A DNA stretch of 64,000 bases from an uncultured Alphaproteobacteria bacterium (lineage in GTDB: Bacteria; Pseudomonadota; Alphaproteobacteria; HIMB59; GCA-002718135), in the NCBI GenBank assembly GCA_902607435.1, contig CACLJX010000003.1:1-64000 (forward strand), written 5' to 3'. The position numbers and the translations under genes were made by a program. Positions within the stretch are counted from its first letter, which is position 1. Each line of letters starts with the position of its first letter. Of the stretch, positions 46,868 through 56,593 are shown in pieces. The notes beneath the pieces are model-generated. The model searched no databases. It was not told the origin of the DNA and saw only the letters and a list, made by a program, of their open reading frames with translations.

Positions 46868-47591
46868 TCTCATTTTTAAATCCTTCTCCAAGGTATGCTT
46901 TAACAACATCAGGATGTGTCTTTACTTGATCAACCAAACCTTCTGCAATTGTTTTACCAGAATCTAATACATGCAATCTATCACAGAGTTTCATGATTAA
47001 TGACATATCGTGATCTATAATCAGTATACCTAAATTAAATTTGTTTGGAATTTCTCTCAACATTGTTAAAAGTATTTCTGATTCGTCATCATTCATACCT
47101 GCAGCGGGTTCATCCAAAAGTAAAAAGTCTGGATCTGTAGCCATAGCTCTCGCAATTTCAACTCTTCTTCTATCTCCATAATTCAGAGTATTAGCAAGAA
47201 CATGTTTGATTCTATCTAGGTTAAGATAACTAATGATTTCATCACAAAATTTAATTTTATCTGAATAATTCATATTGCTAACTAGTGAAGCTGACTTAAT
47301 ATTTTCAAAAACATTCAATGAGTCAAAAGTTCTAACAATTTGAAAGGATCTTGCTAATCCATTTTTAACTCTATGTTGAGGAGTAAATTCCGTAATATCA
47401 AGATTGTCTTTGAAAATATTACCTTTAGTAGGTTTTAATTGCCCACCAATTGTATTTAATAAAGTAGTTTTGCCCGAACCATTTGGTCCTATTAAGCCTA
47501 AAATTTCTTTTGTTTTTACAGATAATGAAACTTGATCAAGAGCCCTTAAGCCAACAAAATCAACAGTTATTTTTTCACAGGATAATTTCAT
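46860..47591 (-). CDS. livG: HAAT-type ABC transporter ATPase LivG-like
   Basis: First ATPase of the importer. Walker A GLIGPNGSGKTTLLN, the LivG-type ARSFQIVRTFDSLNVFENI block, a variant signature (LNYGDRRRVEIARAM), Walker B FLLLDEPAAGMNDDE and H-loop IIDHDMSLIM. Length 243. It begins just after an attenuator-like hairpin that separates it from the binding-protein gene. Confidence 0.93.
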   Translation of the reverse strand: MKLSCEKITVDFVGLRALDQVSLSVKTKEILGLIGPNGSGKTTLLNTIGGQLKPTKGNIFKDNLDITEFTPQHRVKNGLARSFQIVRTFDSLNVFENIKSASLVSNMNYSDKIKFCDEIISYLNLDRIKHVLANTLNYGDRRRVEIARAMATDPDFLLLDEPAAGMNDDESEILLTMLREIPNKFNLGILIIDHDMSLIMKLCDRLHVLDSGKTIAEGLVDQVKTHPDVVKAYLGEGFKNENA

Positions 47592-47601
47592 AAAAAAATT
47601 T

Positions 47602-47635
47602 TAAAAAAAAAGAGGGAAAATAATTTTCCCTCTTT
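47602..47635 (-). terminator. Intra-operon hairpin with T-run after the binding-protein gene
   Basis: AAAGAGGGAAAA and TTTTCCCTCTTT form a 12-bp perfect stem with a 3-base loop. On the minus strand it is followed by a run of T, so it looks like a Rho-independent terminator. Placed between livK and livG, it should let the binding protein be made in excess over the membrane parts. Confidence 0.75.
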
Positions 47636-47652
47636 AAAAAGTAAATTTATAA

Positions 47653-48834
47653 TTAAGGTGCTGGAGGATTTTCCGGATTTCTCCAACCTAAAAATGATGG
47701 ATTGCCTTCAGTCAAACCAACTAAAGCAGCAGCTTTGTAAGGGTAATGACCATCTGCAGCATTACTATAATCAAGATCTCCTGTTAATAAATTGAATTCA
47801 TTATCTTCAAGAGCTTTTGCAACAGCAGCACCATCAGTAGTTCCTGCTATTTCAGCTGCTTGAGCAAATAACATCACTGTATCCCATCCAGTTGCAACAA
47901 ATGCTGTATCAGGAGCTGAACCATGATAATCTGTATACAATTTCACAAATTCCGGCATATCAGGATGTCCTTCTGCTGACCCCATCCAAGTGTGAGTTAC
48001 AAAATAAACATCAGAACCAAATTTAGTACCTAAAGCTTCCCAAACAGAAGGATCATCATATGAATCTCCTCCAAGTATTGGGGCTGTTATGCCAGCTTCT
48101 CTTAATGTTTTAGTGATAAGAGCAATATCTATTCCATAAGAAGAAATAAATATAACATCAGGTTCTTCATCTAAAGCTTTAAGCCTAGCAAGTTGGGCAG
48201 AGAAATCATTATCTCCATTTGTGTAAGTATCTTCTAATAATATTTTTCCGCCAATAGCATCAAAATGAACTAAAAAATACTCAGACAAACTTCTGGTATA
48301 TGCAATGATTTGGTCTGTAACAACATAAGCTGTTTTCCAGCCCTTTTCATTATATGCAAACTCTGCAGCAGTAGCACTCATAGTTGTATTCCACATAGAC
48401 AGAGTAAATTGTTTATCTCCCAAAGACCAAGAGCTAAAAAGTGGATCAGAGGCACAAAGTGACATGCCAACAATACCAGCATCCTGAGCGGCCATGCTTG
48501 CAGGACCTCCAAAATCAAAATCACATGGTGCTATAATAAATTCAGCACCTTGAGCAATAACTTCTAAAGCTGAATTTCCTACAGTCACAGGATCAGATTT
48601 ACCATCAAGATTTACAAATTTAACCGGTCTACCTAATATACCGCCCTTTTCATCGTTAAGATATTTTACAGCAACTTTGGCACCGTTAATACCAGGCGTA
48701 TCTAGAGGAGCCTGCATACCTGTTTCACAAGCAGCACCTCCAATCAAAACTTCTTTTGCATAAAGAGTTGTCCAACTAAAAAAAACAATAGTTGAAAAAA
48801 CAAAAATGCATAATTTGGATAAATTTTTTTTCAT
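47653..48834 (-). CDS. ABC transporter substrate-binding protein, type 1 periplasmic (LivK-like)
   Basis: Signal peptide (CIFVFSTIVFFSWTTLYA) and a 370-residue mature ligand-binding domain: EVLIGGAACETGMQAPLDTPGINGAKVAVKYLNDEKGGILGRPV is the usual start. It resembles amide/urea and amino-acid receptors of the HAAT family, but the ligand is not deducible. A strong AGGAGGT ribosome-binding site precedes ATG. Codon use is notably GC-richer than its membrane partners, as expected for a highly expressed protein. Confidence 0.92.
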   Translation of the reverse strand: MKKNLSKLCIFVFSTIVFFSWTTLYAKEVLIGGAACETGMQAPLDTPGINGAKVAVKYLNDEKGGILGRPVKFVNLDGKSDPVTVGNSALEVIAQGAEFIIAPCDFDFGGPASMAAQDAGIVGMSLCASDPLFSSWSLGDKQFTLSMWNTTMSATAAEFAYNEKGWKTAYVVTDQIIAYTRSLSEYFLVHFDAIGGKILLEDTYTNGDNDFSAQLARLKALDEEPDVIFISSYGIDIALITKTLREAGITAPILGGDSYDDPSVWEALGTKFGSDVYFVTHTWMGSAEGHPDMPEFVKLYTDYHGSAPDTAFVATGWDTVMLFAQAAEIAGTTDGAAVAKALEDNEFNLLTGDLDYSNAADGHYPYKAAALVGLTEGNPSFLGWRNPENPPAP

Positions 48835-48953
48835 AATACCTCCTATAATATGGATAAAAAATTGTATTAATTATGCTAGATGATAAGAACAAAGAAATCT
48901 ATACTTATTAATATATAAAAACTATGTAAAAATAATTAATATATATCAAATAT

Positions 48954-50276
48954 TTACCATCCTTTATACTTTTCAATAACGCTATCTGGAACTAAGTCGT
49001 TGGAAACATCAGTGAAAGCCTGATTAAGGATTTCTAGACCTAATTTAGACTCATTTTCATTCATTATTAGCGGAGGTGTCAATTCTAGTACGTTTGATTC
49101 CATACCTACATAAAAAATGATAAGACCCAATTCATATGCTCTGTAAACTATCTTTGCAGTTTCAAGTTTTGCAGCTTTCTTTTCTTTGTGACGATTTTTT
49201 ACTAATTCAACACCAATAGCTAGTCCTCTGCCGCGAACATCTCCTATTAATTCATGTTGATTGGCTAGTTCTCTAAAACCATCTTGTAAATTTTTACCAA
49301 CAATATTTGCATTAGAAATTAAATTTTCATTTTCAATTGTTTTTAATACAGTTCTACCAGCAGATACAGACACTGGATTTCCAGAAGCAGTCATAATTGA
49401 AAACGCTGGTGCAAAATCCATTATTTCTGAAGGACCAACAACTGCAGATAAAGGCAAACCTCCTCCTAAAGCTTTTCCAAAGGTAATAATATCCGGAGTT
49501 AGACCATCATGTTCAAAAGCATGCATTAATCCAGATCGACCAAGACCAACTTTTACTTCATCTACAACAATAAGAATTCCGTGTTCTCTACATTTTTTTT
49601 CTAAAGATTTCATAAAACCACTTGGTGGCACAATTACTCCTCCATCTGATTGAATAGGTTCAATAAACACTGCAGCTACTTCTTTAGGTGGACAAGTTGT
49701 ATTAAATAATTGATCAAGTTTTTTTAAAATATTTTCAGGTGAATTATCTTCAAGCTCTGAGCGATAAGGGTTAGGATAGGTCAAATACACAACACCTTCT
49801 CGCTTAGGTGAATGCGTCTGGGAACTATGGCCAGATACTGACATTGAACCAGAAACACCACCATGATAAGCACCATAAAAAGAAATGAATCTTCTACGTC
49901 CTGTTGCTGCTTCTAATAAACGAACAACCATATCATTAGCATCAGATCCTGAATGTCCAAACCATACTTTCCGAGGGATATTGCCTGGTACAATGGAAAT
50001 TAATTCTTCAGCTAAAGCAATTGCTGGCTCTGAAGCATAAGAAAGTAAACTTGCAGAGGCCATGCTTTTTGATGCTTTTTTAATAGCTTCTGTAATAGCT
50101 GGATGGCTGTATCCTAATCCTGCAGCTCCCCAAGAACCTGCAAAATCAAGAAGTCGTCTGCCATTTTCTTCTATTATATAGCATCCATCCCCTCCAATTG
50201 GTGCAACAGGGAAAAAACGAATTTTTTCTATTTCTGCTATATATTTTGAATCGCGGTTTATAAGATTTTTACTCAT
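48954..50276 (-). CDS. Class III aminotransferase (4-aminobutyrate/diaminobutyrate type)
   Basis: Omega-amino acid:2-oxoacid aminotransferase family, 440 residues. FGHSGSDANDMVVRLL, SFYGAYHGGVSGSMSVSG, VVDEVKVGLGRSG and FGKALGGGLPLSAVVG (PLP lysine) are visible. It likely supplies the deamination step for the compound imported by the adjacent transporter. It lies 119 bases upstream of the binding-protein gene on the same strand and 42 bases after katG. Confidence 0.87.
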   Translation of the reverse strand: MSKNLINRDSKYIAEIEKIRFFPVAPIGGDGCYIIEENGRRLLDFAGSWGAAGLGYSHPAITEAIKKASKSMASASLLSYASEPAIALAEELISIVPGNIPRKVWFGHSGSDANDMVVRLLEAATGRRRFISFYGAYHGGVSGSMSVSGHSSQTHSPKREGVVYLTYPNPYRSELEDNSPENILKKLDQLFNTTCPPKEVAAVFIEPIQSDGGVIVPPSGFMKSLEKKCREHGILIVVDEVKVGLGRSGLMHAFEHDGLTPDIITFGKALGGGLPLSAVVGPSEIMDFAPAFSIMTASGNPVSVSAGRTVLKTIENENLISNANIVGKNLQDGFRELANQHELIGDVRGRGLAIGVELVKNRHKEKKAAKLETAKIVYRAYELGLIIFYVGMESNVLELTPPLIMNENESKLGLEILNQAFTDVSNDLVPDSVIEKYKGW

Positions 50277-50318
50277 TTCTTATTTATTCATTTTATAAAA
50301 TAAATTTGCAGTATCAAC

Positions 50319-52451
<2,133 letters not shown>

Positions 52452-52496
52452 TTAATTTCTCCTTTAAAGAAAATTAATTAAAACAAATATAATTAG

Positions 52497-52525
52497 ATTA
52501 TATTAAACCAAAGATGTTCTAGCAA
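52497..52525 (-). promoter_or_regulatory. Probable katG promoter
   Basis: On the minus strand TTGCTA (52525-52520) and a perfect TATAAT (52502-52497) are separated by 17 bases, about 45 bases before the katG ATG, which has a good AAAGGAG ribosome-binding site. No operator is evident by eye. Confidence 0.65.
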
Positions 52526-52620
52526 GTTTATCATACGTGAATCCAAAATATTTTTTAATATTTAAGAACTAACCTTTCATATCGTAAAAGATTTTACCCA
52601 TAACTAAAACATTCGCATAA

Positions 52621-52643
52621 AGCACCCTACAAGTTAGGGTGCT
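52621..52643 (-). terminator. Hairpin after the GYD-domain gene
   Basis: AGCACCCTA and TAGGGTGCT form a perfect 9-bp stem with a 5-base loop, 9 bases beyond the stop of the GYD gene. The T-run after it on the minus strand is short (TTT), so termination strength is uncertain. Confidence 0.6.
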
Positions 52644-52651
52644 AATAACAA

Positions 52652-52969
52652 TTACTCGTGTGGCGCTGTGAATTGAGCTTTTTTTGCGATGTTGCTTATT
52701 TCATTAATATCAACTGATTCTAAAATGGCCAAATCGTTAACAGTTCCACTACCTTTAGCAATTAAAGCCAATGCTGCCACCATTTCAAAAGATTCGGCTT
52801 CAACTATGGCGCAAAAATCATATTTACCACGGGTAATGTGATAATCCAGCAATTTAGCTCCAACACTGCTGTGAAAAGTTTCCATCACTGCTCTACGATC
52901 AGTTTTACCCTCAACAAGTCCTCCAGCACCTTCATTAGAATAAGTTCCTAAAGTTATAAATACAGACAT
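52652..52969 (-). CDS. GYD domain-containing small protein
   Basis: 105 residues: FITLGTYSNEGAGGLVEGKTDRRAVMETFHSSVGAKLLDYHITRGKYDFCAIVEAESFEMVAALAL is the GYD family pattern, a small dimeric alpha/beta barrel-like fold with unknown function. It has its own upstream AGGAGG-like site and a downstream hairpin, so it is probably a single-gene unit. It is the last ordinary gene before the tRNA-Ser island. Confidence 0.85.
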   Translation of the reverse strand: MSVFITLGTYSNEGAGGLVEGKTDRRAVMETFHSSVGAKLLDYHITRGKYDFCAIVEAESFEMVAALALIAKGSGTVNDLAILESVDINEISNIAKKAQFTAPHE

Positions 52970-53052
52970 TCAAGTTCCTCCTTAAATTTTTTAACTTATT
53001 AATTATCTTATCATCAACAATGATAAAAGTTGAAGTGAAAAAAGCTTCGTCA

Positions 53053-53075
53053 GTGTGATCTATGTGCGATCCAAA
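53053..53075 (+). repeat. Arm-type site A: 8-mer, TAT, 8-mer direct repeat
   Basis: GTGTGATC, TAT, GTGCGATC followed by CAAAA. It lies about 45 bases outside the degenerate tRNA-Ser copy at 53118. Same architecture as sites B-F in this island. Probably an integrase-binding site left by an element that is otherwise gone (inference). Confidence 0.55.
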
Positions 53076-53117
53076 ACCTTTTTATGAATTAATAATTAAA
53101 GAAAAAATCTAAATTTT

Positions 53118-53200
53118 AGCGGAGAGAAGGATTTGAATTCTCGATAATATTGCTATTATACACGCTTTCCAAACGTGCTAATTAAACCCCACTTCACTCA
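53118..53200 (-). pseudogene. tRNA-Ser relic (island copy 1)
   Basis: Nearly full-length but decayed copy of the tRNA-Ser(GGA) at 56594. The anticodon arm is recognisable with TTGGAAA in the loop. The T-stem has two mismatches (GAGAA against CCTTC), the 5' acceptor strand reads TGAGTGA instead of GGAGAGA, and the encoded CCA is CTA. It cannot fold as a normal tRNA. The ABM gene stop abuts its 5' end. Confidence 0.75.
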
Positions 53201-53494
53201 TCATGCACCAGCATTGGTAAGATAGGAAATTGAAAATTCAGCTTCCAATATTTCTTTCATAAAGTCTTCAAATCCATTCTCTATTCTAAAACCCAGATAT
53301 GCTTGATGGTCCTCTTTTGTCTCCCATTGTTCGTATATCCACATTGTTTTGTTATCTTCACCAACTAAAAGTTCGATATGCTTAAATCCCTTGTGTGTTC
53401 TTGTCACTGAAAATCCATCGTCACTTTTTGCCCACTCAATAAGCTTCGACGCTCCTTCTTCATGACACGGACACTTAACAATTACATAAATCAT
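53201..53494 (-). CDS. Antibiotic biosynthesis monooxygenase (ABM)-domain small protein
   Basis: 97 residues of dimeric ferredoxin-like ABM fold: MIYVIVKCPCHEEGASKLIEWAKSDDG, the HIELLVGEDNKTMWIYEQWETKEDHQAYLGF core and a C-terminal helix. The family includes YgiN-like quinol monooxygenases and many proteins of unknown role. It lies between tRNA relic 1 and att copy 2 and so may be cargo of an old insertion. Confidence 0.8.
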   Translation of the reverse strand: MIYVIVKCPCHEEGASKLIEWAKSDDGFSVTRTHKGFKHIELLVGEDNKTMWIYEQWETKEDHQAYLGFRIENGFEDFMKEILEAEFSISYLTNAGA

Positions 53495-53573
53495 TTTTCA
53501 CTCCTTTATAGTTTTTATTGAATTATTTTTAATAATACTATCAAAATTTAATCAAAAATATAGTAGTTTATTG

Positions 53574-53643
53574 TGGAGAGAGAGGGATTCGAACCCTCGA
53601 TAATGTTTCCACTATACACGCTTTCCAAGCGTGCTGATTAAAA
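53574..53643 (-). repeat. tRNA-Ser 3' half (island att copy 2)
   Basis: Contains the tRNA-Ser anticodon arm, variable arm, a perfect T-arm (GAGGG TTCGAAT CCCTC) and the 3' acceptor strand, but the 5' third of the tRNA is missing and is replaced by AAACAAATTCTAGAG. It therefore cannot be a functional tRNA. It looks like a 3' end displaced by an integration event. The variable arm differs from the intact tRNA at several positions. Confidence 0.85.
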
Positions 53644-53701
53644 ACAAATTCTAGAGTTTCCAAGAAAAATTAAAGGTGGTTATTAAATTGATTGATGTCA
53701 G

Positions 53702-53724
53702 GTTGCTACCTATGTGCTACCAAA
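53702..53724 (+). repeat. Arm-type site B: 8-mer, TAT, 8-mer direct repeat
   Basis: TTGCTACC, TAT, GTGCTACC followed by AAAT, about 60 bases from the core of att copy 2. It has the same design as the other arm-type sites but its own 8-mer. Confidence 0.6.
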
Positions 53725-53887
53725 TACATTTTTGCTAAAAAATCGTTAGAAAAATAATCAATTAATTGAACCAAATTAATAAAATGAAAAAAACTCTTGT
53801 TACTCGTTGGGTTGGTTGTTTTCTTAAAGCCAAGTTGCTAGAAAATAAAAAATGATTTAGAATAAGTAAAGATTGGAGTAATTAATT
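53725..53887 (+). other. Non-coding stretch with relic of a small signal-peptide gene
   Basis: A 23-codon frame starts at ATG 53784 (MKKTLVTRWVGCFLKAKLLENKK). Its DNA resembles the start of the relic on the other strand at 56868 (ATGAAAAAACTCTT...GTTGGTTTGGTTGT), so both seem to be remnants of the same kind of small secreted-protein gene. Unlikely to be functional. Nothing else is seen here. Confidence 0.4.
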
Positions 53888-53983
53888 ATGGCAAAAGGAT
53901 TAAATAAAAAAAAAGAAGTTAAAAAGCCTAAAAAAAGCATTAAGGAAAAAAAAGCCGCCAAAAGAGAAAAAAAGAAAAAATAA
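53888..53983 (+). CDS. Lysine-rich 31-residue basic protein
   Basis: MAKGLNKKKEVKKPKKSIKE and so on: 16 of 31 residues are Lys. TTGGAG lies 8 bases before the ATG. Similar tiny Lys-rich proteins are, as I recall, common in SAR11-type genomes and remain unnamed; nucleic-acid binding is a guess from charge. It is the first of two short genes in the segment between att copies 2 and 3, with the next gene 14 bases on. Confidence 0.6.
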   Translation: MAKGLNKKKEVKKPKKSIKEKKAAKREKKKK

Positions 53984-53997
53984 TTTGGAGAAAATAA

Positions 53998-54252
53998 ATG
54001 GCTGAACTACCACCAATCAAGAAACCTTCAAAACAATCTTCAAATGGACTAAATTACTTTTTTGCCCCAACAAAAGGAAAAAAATCTCGGTTAAAATGGA
54101 TTTTAGAAAACCCCACAAATTGTGCGGCTACTTTTGGAGGACTAGGTTTTTTATTTGGTGTAACAATCGAGGGTGGTGGATTAATATCTTCTTTAATATG
54201 GAGTGGAATAATGGGTGTATTAATTTATTTTATATTTCGTATTTTAAGGTAG
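53998..54252 (+). CDS. Small hypothetical membrane protein
   Basis: 84 residues. A basic, Pro/Lys/Ser-rich N-terminus (about 40 residues) precedes two membrane helices: CAATFGGLGFLFGVTIEGGG and LISSLIWSGIMGVLIYFIFRIL. GGAG lies 8 bases before the start. No family is recognised. It is probably co-transcribed with the Lys-rich gene and forms the cargo between att copies 2 and 3. Confidence 0.6.
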   Translation: MAELPPIKKPSKQSSNGLNYFFAPTKGKKSRLKWILENPTNCAATFGGLGFLFGVTIEGGGLISSLIWSGIMGVLIYFIFRILR

Positions 54253-54284
54253 TCGCTCCTTGAACATTAACTAAATCTAAAGGG

Positions 54285-54313
54285 TACACGCTTTCCAAGC
54301 GTGCTGATTAAAA
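54285..54313 (-). repeat. tRNA-Ser anticodon-arm fragment (island att copy 3)
   Basis: Only TACACGCTTTCCAAGCGTGC and GATTAAA remain, that is, the anticodon arm and part of the D-arm. The T-arm and acceptor are lost. The flank on the high-coordinate side (AAACAAAGTCTAGG) matches that of att copy 2, which supports a shared element end. Confidence 0.8.
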
Positions 54314-54372
54314 ACAAAGTCTAGGATTTGTAAGGAAAATTAAACGTAAAAAATTAAATATCTGGTGTGTAA

Positions 54373-54395
54373 ATGCGTCGTATGTACGTCGAGAA
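54373..54395 (+). repeat. Arm-type site C: 8-mer, TAT, 8-mer direct repeat
   Basis: ATGCGTCG, TAT, GTACGTCG followed by AGAA, about 60 bases from the core of att copy 3, the same spacing as site B to copy 2 and site D to copy 4. It ends only a few bases from the SOUL-gene stop. Confidence 0.6.
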
Positions 54396-54398
54396 TTT

Positions 54399-54974
54399 TT
54401 ATAATTTTTTCCAATCAACATGAAACATAGCTTCATTACGTCGAAGCATCGGTAGAGTAAAAGGTGCATTGTATGTTGCCTTAATAGCAGGACCTATAAT
54501 TTCTATTTTATCTTCTATTAGATTCTCTTTCAGAATTTTCTTATGTTTATTAAAGTTCTTATCGGTTAATCTACCTGAGTATTTGATAACAGCATAGTAA
54601 CCTTCTTCTATAGTTATGAGCTCAACTCTAGAATCGGTAGGAACAGGGGCTGTTTTTTTTGTAAATTTTGAAGGAAGATAAAACTGCATTACCATTTCTG
54701 AACTTTCCTCAGATTGTGTAACTGGTGTAGTCATTGTTATTTTTTCTGAATCTATGTTTGCTCCAGAAATATAATTGAAGAGATTCCGAAAACTGCTATT
54801 TTGATTGGTATAAGTTGCTTGAACAGCTAATCGGTCAACGTAATGACGAATTTCATAAACATCAGTTTGATGAACAATATTAAAAGATGATTCCTCGTAT
54901 GCCATTGCGTGTGAATATATAAATAGGAGTGTTAAAAAAATATTCAACCTAAAAAGTAAAACTAATTTAATCAA
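54399..54974 (-). CDS. SOUL heme-binding family protein, secreted
   Basis: 191 residues with a signal peptide (LFRLNIFLTLLFIYSHAMA). The mature part shows the SOUL/HEBP pattern: YEIRHYVDRLAVQATY, the LFNYISGANIDSEKITMTTPVTQ block and a C-terminal FTLPMLRRNEAMFHVDW. Homologues bind heme or porphyrin. It is the only gene between att copies 3 and 4, so it looks like single-gene cargo. Confidence 0.85.
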   Translation of the reverse strand: MIKLVLLFRLNIFLTLLFIYSHAMAYEESSFNIVHQTDVYEIRHYVDRLAVQATYTNQNSSFRNLFNYISGANIDSEKITMTTPVTQSEESSEMVMQFYLPSKFTKKTAPVPTDSRVELITIEEGYYAVIKYSGRLTDKNFNKHKKILKENLIEDKIEIIGPAIKATYNAPFTLPMLRRNEAMFHVDWKKL

Positions 54975-54980
54975 AATTAG

Positions 54981-55052
54981 TGGCGGAGAGAGAGGGATTC
55001 GAACCCTCGAAAGTATTGCTACCTTACACGCTTTCCAAGCGTGCTGATTAAA
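54981..55052 (-). repeat. tRNA-Ser 3' half with CCA (island att copy 4)
   Basis: The 3' half (anticodon arm, variable arm, T-arm, acceptor, CCA) differs from the intact tRNA at 56594 at just one visible base (CCTTAC against CTTTAC). The 5' part is replaced by element sequence (ATACAAAGTGGGGG). It is the freshest displaced 3' end, at the far end of the polysaccharide-lyase element. Confidence 0.87.
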
Positions 55053-55112
55053 TACAAAGTGGGGGCTTTCTAAGAAAAATTAATAGTTAAATTTAAAAAA
55101 CTTTGATGGAAA

Positions 55113-55135
55113 TGTTGCCGTATGGTTGTCGAGAA
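55113..55135 (+). repeat. Arm-type site D: 8-mer, TAT, 8-mer direct repeat
   Basis: TGTTGCCG, TAT, GGTTGTCG followed by AGAA, about 60 bases from the core of att copy 4. It is nearly the same sequence as site E at the other end of this element (TGTTGTCG, TAT, GGTTGCCG). Confidence 0.7.
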
Positions 55136-55167
55136 ATTTACAATAAATCATGAAGAGCATTGAGAAG

Positions 55168-56475
55168 TTATTGAAATTTTTTAATTCCCTTATCAATTAA
55201 CAATTTCATTTTTTCCTTACGCCCTTTAATAGTTTGAATTTCATCATCATCTTCTTTAGCCCATTTGACTAATTCTTTATTTACCCATTTAATGACTTTT
55301 GTTGCTTTATCTTCAGAAAGAGAATTTTTACGTATAATTTTTTTAGAAATTCTATCGGTTAAAGTTTTTATATATCTCTCTTCTTTACTTTCTTCAGATA
55401 TAGAAAGTGTTTTATTTTCAATAGTTGCAACTTTATCTTCAATTACATCTGGTTTATTTTTACCACCTTCGTCTAAGGCATCGCATGCATAACCAAGTCT
55501 TTCTAATTCAAGTTCTTTACAAGATTTTTTTCTCCACACTTCATCCCAATATATTACAATTGGTTTTTCAAATTCTGCATCAGTAACTAATTTTCCTCTT
55601 TCATTGTCATTATACATACCGTAAGTGAAAGTTGCTTTGTATCTAGATCCATGCTCTTTTGAATCGTGCATTGTTTTACCTTGATGGTTAACTACTTGTT
55701 TGCCATTAATCCAAAGTTTAAAGTGTCCGTTATCTTTTTGACCCCATTTAACGTTTATAATAAAGTCAATCCATTGACCTCTATATGAATAAAATTCTTT
55801 TAGTGACATCAAGTTATATTTCCAATATTGTTTTTCACACCAATGATGCGTGTGATTTTCCCCAGTAGCTTCGTTCATAGATTCCAAAGAATTACTTGAT
55901 CCAAAACAAGCATCATATCTTTTCTCTACACCGCCTGATACAGAATTCCATAATTGAAATCCATCTTGATCGGAATTGTTAAATAACTTAAATTCCCACT
56001 GTGATGGCATTGGTCCTTGATTAGAGTGAAATTGTCCTAAGCCTGTCTTCCTATGAATTAATACATAATCTTCCGGTGGATATATAGACCAAGTAATCCA
56101 ATACTCCGAATTAGGTTTCATGTAGAAACTATCATTAACCGGTGTTTCTATTCTAGCAGTTGATGCTCCATCTCCTCTATCACAATCGCCTACCTCTGTT
56201 GTGCAAGCTAAACCTCTTAATTCATACCTCTGTGATGTATCTCCCCACCTAACTGGGAAACCGTCTTTAGCTTCAACTACATCATACACATATAAAAACT
56301 CTCCCTTTTTAATGCGTTTCTTTAAGTGTTTATTTGCCTTGAACTTCCAACCTTGAATGGTTGTATCCTTTTTTTTTATTCCAATATTCTTTTTAAGTAA
56401 ATCGTGTTTCTCTTTTGCAATCCCAACATTGCACCACAATAAACCCAAAACCAAGATCCCTAGGAATGTCTTCAT
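55168..56475 (-). CDS. Secreted polysaccharide lyase-like protein (heparin-lyase/PL-7-like fold)
   Basis: 435 residues with signal peptide (FLGILVLGLLWCNVGIA). Residues about 55-330 form a concanavalin-like jelly roll resembling the Polysacc_lyase (PF14099) family: YWITWSIYPPEDY, LGQFHSNQGPMPSQWEFKL, the HTHHWCEKQYW block and IDFIINVKWGQKDNGHFKLWINGK. A charged, probably helical C-terminal region follows (EDKVATIENKTLSISEESKEE onwards). It may cleave an acidic glycan outside the cell (inference). It is the only gene in an att-flanked element. Confidence 0.75.
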   Translation of the reverse strand: MKTFLGILVLGLLWCNVGIAKEKHDLLKKNIGIKKKDTTIQGWKFKANKHLKKRIKKGEFLYVYDVVEAKDGFPVRWGDTSQRYELRGLACTTEVGDCDRGDGASTARIETPVNDSFYMKPNSEYWITWSIYPPEDYVLIHRKTGLGQFHSNQGPMPSQWEFKLFNNSDQDGFQLWNSVSGGVEKRYDACFGSSNSLESMNEATGENHTHHWCEKQYWKYNLMSLKEFYSYRGQWIDFIINVKWGQKDNGHFKLWINGKQVVNHQGKTMHDSKEHGSRYKATFTYGMYNDNERGKLVTDAEFEKPIVIYWDEVWRKKSCKELELERLGYACDALDEGGKNKPDVIEDKVATIENKTLSISEESKEERYIKTLTDRISKKIIRKNSLSEDKATKVIKWVNKELVKWAKEDDDEIQTIKGRKEKMKLLIDKGIKKFQ

Positions 56476-56529
56476 TGATATAAATATATCACAAGCTGGG
56501 AAAAAATTTATCTAAATTTTCTTTTAGTA

Positions 56530-56553
56530 TGTTGTCGTATGGTTGCCGAACAA
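56530..56553 (+). repeat. Arm-type site E: 8-mer, TAT, 8-mer direct repeat
   Basis: TGTTGTCG, TAT, GGTTGCCG followed by AACAA, about 45 bases outside the 3' end of the intact tRNA-Ser. It matches site D, so D and E mark the two ends of one element. The flank after it (TTAAAGAAAATACTA) resembles the flank after site A. Confidence 0.7.
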
Positions 56554-56593
56554 CTTATTTGAAAATTAATCGTTAAAGAAAATACTAGGTTTT

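Noticed and set aside
53574-55052. Extra functional tRNA-Ser genes at 53574 and 54981
   Set aside because: Both lack the 5' acceptor strand and part of the D-arm, so no cloverleaf can form; they are att remnants.
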